NCBI GenBank assembly: GCA_025356715.1 | Contig: JANXRU010000185.1 | Coordinates: forward strand, 1 to 22,299 | Direction: 5' to 3' | Origin: Bacteroidota bacterium | Lineage (GTDB): Bacteria; Bacteroidota; Bacteroidia; B-17B0; B-17BO | DNA length: 22,299 nucleotides | Part shown: positions 15,450 through 22,299 of the stretch, one piece after another | Layout of the letters: every line of letters begins with the position of its first letter | Position numbering within the stretch: the stretch's first letter is position 1 | Notes under the pieces: generated by a model | What the model was told of the DNA's origin: nothing | The model's input: only the letters and a program-made list of their open reading frames with translations | The model's database searches: none | Program-made: the position numbers and the translations under genes

Positions 15450-15658
15450 CACATTTCACCTCATTGACCGCAAGAGGAGGCACATCAAACCACTGGACGG
15501 AAAGAAGCACTAGGCATCCTGTACACTTTGTTGACGTCAAAAATTTCGCTAAAGGGAAATCTACTGGTGCCTTCAAAGGACAGAACATTGATAATTTGGG
15601 AACTAATAAAAATCATCAACAAGAAGACCCAGCAGTGGTAGACTCAAAATCAAAATAA
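15446..15658 (+). CDS. Small basic ORF overlapping the Fic stop (uncertain)
   Basis: This 70-codon frame starts at an ATGA overlapping the Fic stop, an arrangement that could allow translational coupling. The product is hydrophilic with no signal or membrane segment ('TARGGTSNHWTERSTRHPVHFVDVKNF', rich in His, Lys and Asn). I do not recognise it. It could equally be the decayed rest of another cassette gene or noncoding sequence, as no palindrome closes cassette 4 behind it. Confidence 0.3.
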   Translation: MTHFTSLTARGGTSNHWTERSTRHPVHFVDVKNFAKGKSTGAFKGQNIDNLGTNKNHQQEDPAVVDSKSK

Positions 15659-15684
15659 GTTACAGACCAGAAATAAATGATTGT

Positions 15685-16098
15685 ATGAAAAAAATGATCA
15701 TAATTTTAATGTTGATGGATGTATTTGTCCCAAGTATCTTTGCTCAAGATCATCAAGCATTCGGTTCGGGTAATCCTTCAGTTATGTTTAACGAGAACAG
15801 TATTCTATTCGGAATAGAACAAAAAGCTGTTATTGATACCTTCTTTAAAAAATATTTTGCTGTAATGAAGGATAACGATACAACCTATTTTTTTAAAAAT
15901 AGGAGCATAACACTTCAAAGCTATACAAGCATTAGGGAACGCAAAAAAAACAATCTAATTGGAATGGCTCGATGTGTTGCAATTTTGGATTATATAGAAT
16001 CCAAGTATCACATTAAGCGAGATTACTTTTTAATAGTTGATGCTTCACCAATAGAGGGTGGTAATTCATATGTATATTTTTTCTTTACAAGAAAGTGA
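15685..16098 (+). CDS. Secreted protein, possibly distantly OmpA-like
   Basis: A 137-residue protein with a signal peptide (MKKMIIILMLMDVFVPSIFAQ). The C-terminal stretch 'GMARCVAILDYIESKYHIKRDYFLIVDASP' resembles the helix plus strand of OmpA-type peptidoglycan-binding domains ('RA..V..YL...GI...R'), but the usual Asp/Arg diaminopimelate contacts are not clear. It is better called a periplasmic protein of unknown function. Asp here is mostly GAT, unlike cassettes 1-4, so it may not belong to cassette 4. A hairpin terminator follows 80 bp later. Confidence 0.6.
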   Translation: MKKMIIILMLMDVFVPSIFAQDHQAFGSGNPSVMFNENSILFGIEQKAVIDTFFKKYFAVMKDNDTTYFFKNRSITLQSYTSIRERKKNNLIGMARCVAILDYIESKYHIKRDYFLIVDASPIEGGNSYVYFFFTRK

Positions 16099-16178
16099 AC
16101 CCCTCCCCCTTGTCGCGGGTGTGCCGCCCGTGTAATTGTTCGTTCTTACTACTTGCTATAAATGAAAAGGGAAATCAT

Positions 16179-16210
16179 AAAACGCTAACCTTAAAATGTT
16201 GGCGTTTTTT
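16179..16210. terminator. Bidirectional terminator
   Basis: AAAACGCTAAC pairs with GTTGGCGTTTT (one G-U) around an eight-base loop, with T6 after it on the + strand and TTTTATG on the minus strand. It lies between the secreted-protein gene (+) and a small minus-strand frame whose stop is at 16209. Confidence 0.75.
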
Positions 16211-16391
16211 ATTTACCGAGCGCAGCAGCAAGCGAATCCTTCAAACGTTTTTTAGTGAGCAGGGCATCGAGCATAATAAAGAAAGCAGTCTTTTCTTTTT
16301 TGTAGAGTTGTTCAATCAAAGTCACCTTCTCCATAACCGATTTATCTATGGAGTTCACGTCCTTTATTTCATTAGATGTTTTAAACATCAT
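16209..16391 (-). pseudogene. Small minus-strand frame, possible 3' remnant of an HTH regulator
   Basis: These 60 codons look protein-like: 'NSIDKSVMEKVTLIEQLYKKEKTAFFIMLDALLTKKRLKDSL' is amphipathic and resembles, from memory, the C-terminal helices of XRE-type repressors of Bacteroidota. It ends directly at a terminator, which supports real coding. No HTH part is found upstream, where stop codons appear in the same frame within seven codons. I take it as a truncated gene; a genuine small protein is possible. Confidence 0.35.
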
Positions 16392-16577
16392 CCAAAATAC
16401 ATGGAAGTGTTAATTATAAAACTCCGCAACAAATTTGGAACGAATATTATTCACCTAACCAAAATAAATCTATTTTTACAAACCAAGATAGTCAAACCGT
16501 TTTGAATTTTTTACCCAAAAATTAACGGGTAGGTAATGCCAAAGAAATAATTTTTTCAGGTTAAATAGAATGAATAT

Positions 16578-18185
16578 ATGATTAAGAACTATTCAATTTA
16601 CACGTTTATTATTTTATACTGTTTTATTAATGTTAATGCTTCCTATGGACAAACTGATACTGCACAAAGTGGTAAGTATTATAGAGATGGCTTGCTTAAA
16701 TATGAAAATACAGAATACATTGATGCCATTACAAATTTTGAATCATCAATAAAATATGATTCGAAAAATTGGAATGCCTATAGGGAAAAGGCAAATGCTG
16801 AAAAGGAGTTGAAAAAATTCAAAGAGGCTATACAAGACTATGGCTCAGCACTATTGATAAACAAAAATGATAGATTATCCTATTCGGGGCGTGGAGAGGC
16901 AAAAAGATTTAGTGGAGATTATGCATCTTCAATTGAAGATTATAATATGGCACTCAAATTATACCCTGATGACCCGATGGCATTGTTTGGAAGGGCTACA
17001 AGCTATCGTATGTTGCAGAAATATAATGAGGCTATTTCCGATTATTCTATTTTTATCAAAAGAGCCCCTAATTATTCAACTACTTATTTGCAGAGGGGTA
17101 TTGCCTTTAGTGGACTTGAGAAATATAATGAGGCTATTTCAGACTTTAACCAATTTATAAAACTAGAAATATTAAATAAGGAGGACCCTACTGAATGTTA
17201 TTATTATAGAGCGTATGCCTATGAGCAACTTGAGAAGCCTGACAGTGCAATAATTGATTGGGAAAATTATTTTAAGAAATTTCCAAAATGGTCAGAAGGA
17301 CTTAGGCTTCTGGCAAAGGCTTATGCTGATAATGACAATATGGAAGTAGCAAGAAAGTATTATCAGGAATCTTTGCAATTGGATTCTAATAATTTGAAGG
17401 CATATTTTTATTGGGGAGTATGTGAAGTAACTCAAGGCGACCCAATGAAGGGAAGAAATTTATTGGAGAAAGTGGAGCGAGAAAGTAATACGAAATTGTC
17501 GCCAGCATTTTATTTTTATTTAGGTGTGTCTGAAGCATCAACAGGAAATGTTGAAAAGGGAATTGCACATTTTGATAAAGCATTAGAACTTAGCCCTGAT
17601 TATCTACAAGTATACTATACACGTTTAAACCTGCTTTTCGACAATCCCAAATATGAAAGTATAGTAATGAAAGACCTTGGAGAGGCTATCATGCATACTT
17701 TTGATCCAACAAATTTAAGCTGGCTTTATTTTGCAAGAGGTATGAAATATGAAACGCAGGGGAAATTCATTTTGGCAAGACAAGATATTGATAAAGCAAT
17801 ATTAATAAATCCAGATTATCCAGACTATCATTTAATGAAAGCATGGGTGGTTTTCTATTCATCAAATGCTATTTTAGCTCAATCAGGCAGCGATACACTT
17901 TATTTGGACGATGAAGTGATTAAAGAAATAGATCAGTCCATAAAATTAGACCCTAATTACTGGCAGGCTTATTTAGTAAAAGCTAGTGTGTATAATCATA
18001 CAGGGAAACGAGAAATTGCATGTAAAAATGTGAAAATGGCAATCAAACTTGGAGGCAAAATTAGCAAAGGACAGGAGGATTTAATATGCAAAGGAAAGGA
18101 GCTCAAACCAGGAGAAGATGATGAAATTCAGATCTTCACCAGACCAAAGTTACCAAAAGGGGTTGAAAACAAAAAGCATAATTAA
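16578..18185 (+). CDS. Exported TPR-repeat protein
   Basis: A 535-residue protein with an N-terminal signal sequence ending about residue 24 ('NVNASYGQ'). Tandem tetratricopeptide repeats run from ~32 to ~490. Examples are 'YYRDGLLKYENTEYIDAITNFESSIKYDS', 'LFGRATSYRMLQKYNEAISDYSIFIKRAPN' and 'FYFYLGVSEASTGNVEKGIAHFDKALELSPD'. The tail is charged and ends 'VENKKHN'. TPR arrays are protein-binding scaffolds, and an exported one would act in the periplasm or at the envelope. I see no catalytic domain. It is followed directly by repeat copy 2 with its terminator. Confidence 0.88.
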   Translation: MIKNYSIYTFIILYCFINVNASYGQTDTAQSGKYYRDGLLKYENTEYIDAITNFESSIKYDSKNWNAYREKANAEKELKKFKEAIQDYGSALLINKNDRLSYSGRGEAKRFSGDYASSIEDYNMALKLYPDDPMALFGRATSYRMLQKYNEAISDYSIFIKRAPNYSTTYLQRGIAFSGLEKYNEAISDFNQFIKLEILNKEDPTECYYYRAYAYEQLEKPDSAIIDWENYFKKFPKWSEGLRLLAKAYADNDNMEVARKYYQESLQLDSNNLKAYFYWGVCEVTQGDPMKGRNLLEKVERESNTKLSPAFYFYLGVSEASTGNVEKGIAHFDKALELSPDYLQVYYTRLNLLFDNPKYESIVMKDLGEAIMHTFDPTNLSWLYFARGMKYETQGKFILARQDIDKAILINPDYPDYHLMKAWVVFYSSNAILAQSGSDTLYLDDEVIKEIDQSIKLDPNYWQAYLVKASVYNHTGKREIACKNVKMAIKLGGKISKGQEDLICKGKELKPGEDDEIQIFTRPKLPKGVENKKHN

Positions 18186-18218
18186 ACTGGCAGAGATTGA
18201 TGTAGATGTGAAAGGATA

Positions 18219-18360
18219 TAGTTTCGGGTTTAAGGTAAAGAGGCGAGCCATTGGGTTCGCCTTTTTTGTTTTCAAGCAACTTTTTTATTTCCTATTCTTT
18301 GTTACATTCGTTTAATAAAAGAAAAACAATACATTTATATTATTTAAGCATTGTTAGAAC
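18219..18360 (+). repeat. Dispersed repeat, copy 2 (truncated)
   Basis: This is identical or near-identical to the first half of copy 3 (19261-19416) from TAGTTTCGGGTTTAA through the terminator and TTACATTCGTTTAATAAAAG to GCATTGTTAGAAC, where the match stops. It lacks ~14 bp (around ACTCACTTTT) after the hairpin. It carries no cassette landing end. The remaining 117 bp to the next gene are AT-rich and featureless. Confidence 0.9.
18241..18267 (+). terminator. Terminator of the TPR gene
   Basis: Same AGGCGAGCC/GGTTCGCCT hairpin as after hbd, followed by TTTTTT, 55 bp past the TPR stop. Confidence 0.8.
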
Positions 18361-18477
18361 AAGAAAATTTAATTACTAACAATTTTAAACATGTGGCATA
18401 AGGCTAAATTTTTTCGTCCACTTTTTTCTTGGAATTCCAGTAAATAACTAGTACAACAAGTTAATAATATTAACAAA

Positions 18478-19263
18478 ATGAAAGAATTATATATATTTTT
18501 TATTGTAAGTTTATTTCTTATCTCATGCGATAACACTGCAAAGGTTGAAGAACGCATAACAAAGGATGATACTTGTATTTATAAAGCATATTATGTTAAT
18601 AATATACCACAAGGACCATGTATCCAATATTATTTGGATGGTAGAATTGAATCAATGCTAACTTTCGTAAATGGCGAGGCCGAAGGGATAAGGTTGTTAT
18701 ATCATCATAATGGGAGGCTAAAACTTGTTAACTCATTTATTCATAGTAAGCTTTATGGCTATACTTATTCATTTGATGAGAATGGTATAATAGGGACAAA
18801 GAAATTATATCTGAATAATATAAATACAGGTCATAATTATTATTTCACAAGTAAGGGTAAACCCTATTTATATGAATTTAAAGGATATTCTTCAAATTCT
18901 TTTACCTTCAAGCAAGTAATAGATACTATAACAGGCAAACAAAAAATAGATGGTGATATACTGCTTGATAGTTTAGTGTTAATAGATAGTATAAATAATA
19001 AAACTAAGTTAATGGTAATTCAACCTTTTGGAGTCAAACCTCGTGTAAAGATGTGTCAAAATGGTAGTGATTATAATATTCTGTTTAAAGTTAACGAAAA
19101 TGATGAGTATGTTTTTAGTAATAACATTTTACACTTAAAAGAGATTAGTCCATTAGTTATTGTTGAATACAATAATGGGTCTAAAAAAATTAATGATCAT
19201 TTATACATAAACCGAGAAAACTGTATTGAAGCAAACAATTATGTGCCATACATTTTCCGATAG
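18478..19263 (+). CDS. Lipoprotein with MORN-type (YwqK-like) repeats
   Basis: A 261-residue lipoprotein with signal MKELYIFFIVSLFLISC (lipidated Cys 17). Residues ~35-130 carry MORN_2 variant repeats, with units such as 'NIPQGPCIQYYLDGRIESMLTFVNGEAEGIRLLYHHNGRLKLV'. The remainder is a beta-rich domain of unknown type. Such proteins are often labelled YwqK-like antitoxin, but the lipid anchor makes an envelope role more likely. The stop codon TAG (19261) is the first three bases of repeat copy 3, so gene and repeat abut exactly. Confidence 0.82.
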   Translation: MKELYIFFIVSLFLISCDNTAKVEERITKDDTCIYKAYYVNNIPQGPCIQYYLDGRIESMLTFVNGEAEGIRLLYHHNGRLKLVNSFIHSKLYGYTYSFDENGIIGTKKLYLNNINTGHNYYFTSKGKPYLYEFKGYSSNSFTFKQVIDTITGKQKIDGDILLDSLVLIDSINNKTKLMVIQPFGVKPRVKMCQNGSDYNILFKVNENDEYVFSNNILHLKEISPLVIVEYNNGSKKINDHLYINRENCIEANNYVPYIFR

Positions 19264-19532
19264 TTTCGGGTTTAACGTTAAAGAGGCGAGCCATTGGGTT
19301 CGCCTCTTTTGTTTTTAGAACTCACTTTTAAGCAACTTTTTTATTTCCTATTCTTTGTTACATTCGTTTAATAAAAGAAAAACAATACATTTATATTATT
19401 TAAGCATTGTTAGAACCTTCAAAAGGTAAAATAGGTAAAACAAATGGGTATGCTATGTATTATTGATAGGCAAAATTCAAACAATTATAAATGGAACTAA
19501 CCATTTAAGTTTGGCAGAAATATATAAGTTAT
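19261..19532 (+). repeat. Dispersed repeat, copy 3 (full length, cassette landing site)
   Basis: The longest copy, about 270 bp. It is shared with copy 1 through to ATATATAAGTTAT and with copy 2 as far as GTTAGAAC. The match with copy 1 stops at GTTAT, and at the G of this GTT (19528) cassette 5 starts. The gap 19264-19717 contains only this repeat and ~185 bp of AT-rich cassette leader with no clear promoter. Confidence 0.9.
19283..19310 (+). terminator. Terminator of the MORN lipoprotein gene
   Basis: Third copy of the AGGCGAGCC hairpin, here one G-C pair longer and with a shorter T-tract (CTTTTG). Confidence 0.75.
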
Positions 19533-19717
19533 GCCCCATTTCAATACAATGACAAATTGATTTTCTACTTTTGAAATGTTTTAAAGAATACTTCAATTCG
19601 GTTTGTTGAAGCAGAAATAAATTAGTTATTACTGAATAACTTGTTTTACATTCGAATATGCAACGGCATTAAAAAGTTGTTCAAGACACAAGACAAGCGT
19701 ATCAAAATTCTATCCTA

Positions 19718-20431
19718 ATGAAACTAAGCGCTGTTTATTTCTTAATGTTTATAAAAAGTACCATGTGCATTGCACAGCCTAATTTGAAGCCAGACTTAAT
19801 GATTGGATTCGGTGCTTCTTCGAACTTATTTAATCAGGAAAATGTAAAAGGGTTACAAGGTGGCGCGTATGGCATAAATGCAGGTTTCTTCTCAAATAAA
19901 GAATTATATCATAAATATTCTATTTTTTTGGGAATCACCTATAATAGAAAATGGGCAGATAATTATCAAAATCAATTTAATTATTTGTCTAACTGGGTTG
20001 GTGGACCGGAACCTGTAATTGTTTATTTAAATACTTCCATAAAACAGGATTTCTTTGAAACACCTATTATTCTTAAATATAAAATAGCTAAGCTAACAAT
20101 TGGTGCAGGGATCAACTTATCTTATTTATTAATTTCTCAATTTAGTCAGAAGGTCACTGGTAAGTATGCTATTGCTAAATACCCAGCAGCAGATGCGGAT
20201 TTCGACGCTAAGGTTCATTATGTATTTGAGATAAAAAATTATGAGTACACATCCGCATTTAGTAAAGTAAATATCGCTCCTTTAATCAATATTGGCTATA
20301 AATTCAATAAAAGATTTGCCATTGAATATTTGTGCAATTATGATTTAATAACGAATCCGTATTTTAATTTTAAATTCAACAATTTTAATCTTTTAAATAA
20401 TAATTTATTACTCACCCTTAAAATCAACTAA
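19718..20431 (+). CDS. Outer-membrane beta-barrel protein, PorT-like
   Basis: A 237-residue protein with a signal peptide (MKLSAVYFLMFIKSTMCIAQ). It then has alternating beta strands typical of the small barrels of Bacteroidota: 'LMIGFGASSNLF', 'GAYGINAGFFSN', 'YSIFLGITYNRK', 'DFFETPIILKYKIAKLTIGAGINLSYLL', ending 'NNLLLTLKIN'. The 'FETPIILKYK' element is characteristic of the PorT/outer-membrane beta-barrel family. It is the first gene of a three-gene operon; the next gene starts 1 bp after its stop. Confidence 0.78.
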   Translation: MKLSAVYFLMFIKSTMCIAQPNLKPDLMIGFGASSNLFNQENVKGLQGGAYGINAGFFSNKELYHKYSIFLGITYNRKWADNYQNQFNYLSNWVGGPEPVIVYLNTSIKQDFFETPIILKYKIAKLTIGAGINLSYLLISQFSQKVTGKYAIAKYPAADADFDAKVHYVFEIKNYEYTSAFSKVNIAPLINIGYKFNKRFAIEYLCNYDLITNPYFNFKFNNFNLLNNNLLLTLKIN

Positions 20432-20432
20432 A

Positions 20433-21056
20433 ATGAAAAAATTAATGTTATTGTTTGGATTTGTTACAATAGTAGTTGTAACATCTATTTTCAGTTGTCA
20501 AAACGAGAAGAAAGCAGATCAAACTTCTCCTCAAAATCCTACATCTACAATTGCACCAAAAATTTATGGCAAAACAATAGGCCTTTGCACATGTGACCCA
20601 ACCTATACTAACCCTCATTGCGATGATTGCGTGACGTCACACTTTATGAATGGAAATACTACCAAAACAAGTTGGGTTACTTGGACTAGTTGTACTTCAG
20701 ATGATCCAAAATGGACAAATTGTTCTCCAACACCAACCACACAAACTAAACTTACATTTTGTTATGGAGATGCCGCACAACAAGGAGTCTCAACGGATTG
20801 CAACTTATACATGGAGGTTACTGATCCCCCAGCATGCATAAGATGTATTACATACAGCCCCTTTTGTGAAAAAATGAAAGCTACCTGTACCCAGCACGGA
20901 ACCGATGTGGATGTTACCATAGTCTATAACGATCCTTCTACTAATACTGCTGGTACAATTACTTTCACCTATTCGACCGACCCTTTTATCACGATCACAT
21001 GCACTAGCATTCACAATTCACAACAATATACTTATTCTTGCACAGGAAGTTTTTAA
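20433..21056 (+). CDS. Cysteine-rich lipoprotein of unknown function
   Basis: A 207-residue predicted lipoprotein (MKKLMLLFGFVTIVVVTSIFSC, lipidated Cys 22) with a Ser/Thr/Pro-rich linker. The C-terminal domain has 14 further cysteines, many in closely spaced pairs ('LCTCDPTY', 'HCDDCVTS', 'ACIRCITY'). An even number suggests seven disulfides outside the cytoplasm. CxC/CxxC pairs could also bind metal. I recognise no family. It lies between two beta-barrel genes with 1-bp and 24-bp gaps, so it may form a complex with a barrel at the outer membrane. Confidence 0.75.
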   Translation: MKKLMLLFGFVTIVVVTSIFSCQNEKKADQTSPQNPTSTIAPKIYGKTIGLCTCDPTYTNPHCDDCVTSHFMNGNTTKTSWVTWTSCTSDDPKWTNCSPTPTTQTKLTFCYGDAAQQGVSTDCNLYMEVTDPPACIRCITYSPFCEKMKATCTQHGTDVDVTIVYNDPSTNTAGTITFTYSTDPFITITCTSIHNSQQYTYSCTGSF

Positions 21057-21080
21057 CAAAAGAGAAGTTAGAATAGAAAA

Positions 21081-21770
21081 ATGAAGTATTGTTTGTACTT
21101 AGTTGCATTGCTCTTATCCTTAAATGGATATTGCCAGAATAAAATTATTTTGGACAGAATTTCATTTAAAGCAGGTTATTCTAATTCAATTACACAATGG
21201 GGGCAAAGCCCATTTTCCGAAATCAGAAGATGGAGCAGAAGCATCAGTTCTGTGTTTTTTGATCTTCAATACGCACAGCCTCTCACTAAGAATTCTGAAT
21301 TAGCAATAGGCATGCAAGTAATGGAAAAAGGCTTCAAAAGAGATTACTTTCTTGTTGTACCAAATCATTTAGATCAGAGTACATGGTATGAATATCGTCT
21401 TCATTATATTGAATTACCTGTTACTTATATTAAACATTTCAAAAATAATGCTTTGATCTTTGGATTAGTAACTTCTTATTTATATGCAAATGATTTTCGC
21501 TACAGGGAAGTAGATGTAATATATCCTAATAATAATAATGTTAAAACTATTATTGATATCAACTATTCAACTCCCTATCCAAATGATAGATTAAATAAAT
21601 GGGACTTCGGCTTCACGCTTGGTTATTCTAGAAAAGTACACAAGAATTTTGATCTAGAAATAACAACACAAAAACATCTTATAAATGTCGATAAATTTGG
21701 AGGGGTTGATATTGTATATAATCTTTGTTTCTTATTAGGGGTGAGGTATAGATTTTTATCCTATAATTAA
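21081..21770 (+). CDS. Outer-membrane beta-barrel protein
   Basis: A 229-residue protein with a signal peptide (MKYCLYLVALLLSLNGYCQ). Strand-like segments are 'ISFKAGYSNSITQWG', 'SSVFFDLQYAQPL', 'SELAIGMQVMEKGF', 'RLHYIELPVTYIKHF', 'LIFGLVTSYLYANDF' and 'WDFGFTLGYSRKV'. The C-terminus 'LLGVRYRFLSYN' fits a barrel end. 'YIELPVTYIKHF' corresponds to the 'ETPIILKYK' strand of the first barrel in this operon, so the two may be distant relatives. It is the last gene of cassette 5, and no terminator is seen after it. Confidence 0.78.
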   Translation: MKYCLYLVALLLSLNGYCQNKIILDRISFKAGYSNSITQWGQSPFSEIRRWSRSISSVFFDLQYAQPLTKNSELAIGMQVMEKGFKRDYFLVVPNHLDQSTWYEYRLHYIELPVTYIKHFKNNALIFGLVTSYLYANDFRYREVDVIYPNNNNVKTIIDINYSTPYPNDRLNKWDFGFTLGYSRKVHKNFDLEITTQKHLINVDKFGGVDIVYNLCFLLGVRYRFLSYN

Positions 21771-22040
21771 CCCCATTGACAAGTTTCTCAAAAAGTTTGA
21801 CACTTCGACAAGCGTTTTGACATTTAAGCACTTCAAACATTTTTTCCTGTCGATACATTTCACCTTAGTCACTGTGGACACTCTCGCAATTATTCGTTCT
21901 CTGACAGTTGATAAAAAAAAGATAAAGCCGACCTCGCAACAATTTTTTGAAATCGTAAAATTAATTCTATTTTTTCACCGCTGTTGACACGTTTGTCGTG
22001 CCGGACACAGACGTGCAGATTGCAGACAAAAAAGCAACGA
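21771..22040. other. Noncoding tail of cassette 5
   Basis: No convincing coding frame is visible on either strand in this 270-bp stretch. The sequence is rich in TTGAC/GACA words (for example near 21775, 21797, 21815 and 21980), a base texture closer to the cassettes of run 1 than to the operon just upstream. It could be the remains of an older cassette gene. Confidence 0.4.
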
Positions 22041-22170
22041 GGCATAACACTGCGCAGTTGCTATTGCTGGTGACGAGTAAGTTTGTATATTCGTTTTCGC
22101 ATTAAGTTTCCGGTTGTTGACGGTGGCGAAATTCTTTTCAGAAACAGCAGCTGCGCAAAACCGTTAGCTC
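22041..22170 (+). repeat. attC-like element D (end of cassette 5)
   Basis: The outer arms are GGCATAAC (22041-22048) and GTTAGCTC (22163-22170). Inner arms 'GCGCAGTTGC' (22052-22061) and 'GCAGCTGCGC' (22147-22156) pair with one mismatch. The first arm is a perfect 8-bp complement of the cassette 5 start at 19528, 2.5 kb away. Element D shares GTGACGAGTAAG-like sequence after its first arm with element B (TTGACGAGTAG), showing common descent of the palindromes. Confidence 0.7.
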
Positions 22171-22299
22171 ATGGAGCGGAATGTATATATTCTCACGATA
22201 ATGATTTTAAAACAATAGCTGCACACTTTATTTCTGTTAAAAATCTAAACGAGCAACCTGATTCTATTTTCATCTTTGCGATAATTAAAATGGAAAGCA

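Larger units (their letters stand above)
16099..16577. other. 479-bp gap with a terminator and a small minus-strand frame
   Basis: It begins with a short GC-rich patch (16095-16135, including CGGGTGTGCCGCCCG). This is followed by a bidirectional terminator (16179-16210), the small minus-strand frame 16209-16391, and AT-rich sequence up to the TPR gene. Beyond these I see nothing. Confidence 0.5.
19528..22299 (+). mobile_element. Integron-like cassette run 2 (cassette 5 and start of 6)
   Basis: Cassette 5 runs from 19529 to 22163 (2,635 bp). Its start GTTATGCC (19528-19535) is the exact reverse complement of GGCATAAC (22041-22048) in the closing palindrome. It carries three same-strand envelope genes, more than the one or two usual in an integron cassette. 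Cassette 6 begins at 22164 (GTTAGCTC core) and leaves the window. A CATCTTTG (22271-22278) and an ATG at 22290 may be its promoter and first gene start. Confidence 0.6.

Noticed and set aside
16095..16505. 136-codon plus-strand frame overlapping the end of the secreted-protein gene
   Set aside because: It reads straight through a strong terminator hairpin, has an unlikely residue make-up, and is antisense to the more protein-like small minus-strand frame.
18118..18315. 65-codon frame at the end of the TPR gene
   Set aside because: It is a shifted frame of the TPR gene running into repeat copy 2 and its terminator.
18348..18360. GTTAGAAC at the end of repeat copy 2 as a third cassette start
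   Set aside because: The same GTTAGAAC is internal to copy 3, where no cassette starts, and no complementary GTTCTAAC site is found downstream.
11165..19532. The three-copy repeat as an insertion sequence or CRISPR repeat
   Set aside because: The copies have no terminal inverted repeats, no transposase frame, unequal lengths and kilobase spacing.

Overview
The window comes from an AT-rich genome of a Bacteroidota bacterium, probably close to the Chitinophagales/Sphingobacteriales. The evidence is several secreted proteins ending in type IX secretion (T9SS type A) sorting domains, many outer-membrane beta-barrel and lipoprotein genes, no clear Shine-Dalgarno sites, and a textbook Bacteroidota promoter (TTTG-N18-TACATTTG) ahead of the 3-hydroxyacyl-CoA dehydrogenase gene.

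Positions 1 to about 11.2 kb look like ordinary chromosome. They hold the 5' part of a secreted protein, a start-less T9SS tail remnant, tRNA-Ser(UGA), a secreted M43 metalloprotease, a YfcE-like phosphoesterase with a TTG start, a rhomboid protease, a small envelope protein, serC and serA (two steps of serine synthesis), a secreted M1 aminopeptidase and a 3-hydroxybutyryl-CoA dehydrogenase (hbd).

From about 11.2 kb to the end the window is accessory. A repeat of about 140-270 bp, beginning with a terminator hairpin, occurs three times (after hbd, after a TPR gene, after a MORN-type lipoprotein gene). The two full-length copies end at the same base, and at that base two runs of integron-like gene cassettes begin. 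The first run carries a PLD-type nuclease, a lipoprotein, a HigB/HigA toxin-antitoxin pair (toxin frameshifted) and a Fic protein. The second carries a 2.6-kb cassette with a three-gene envelope operon, and the start of another cassette.

The strongest observation is the cassette logic. Each complete cassette starts with GTTR plus cassette-specific bases and ends in a 130-190 bp imperfect palindrome. The first arm of that palindrome is the reverse complement of the cassette's own start, not of the end of the same palindrome. This is the signature of integron attC cassettes. However, the core sites do not fit the canonical GTTRRRY, and no integrase lies in the window. The cassette genes of the first run also have a distinct codon habit: aspartate is almost always GAC (20 of 20 in the PLD gene by hand count), whereas hbd uses GAT in 13 of 14. 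Cassettes 1-4 therefore look like acquired defence/toxin genes kept in a non-canonical Bacteroidota integron-like system.
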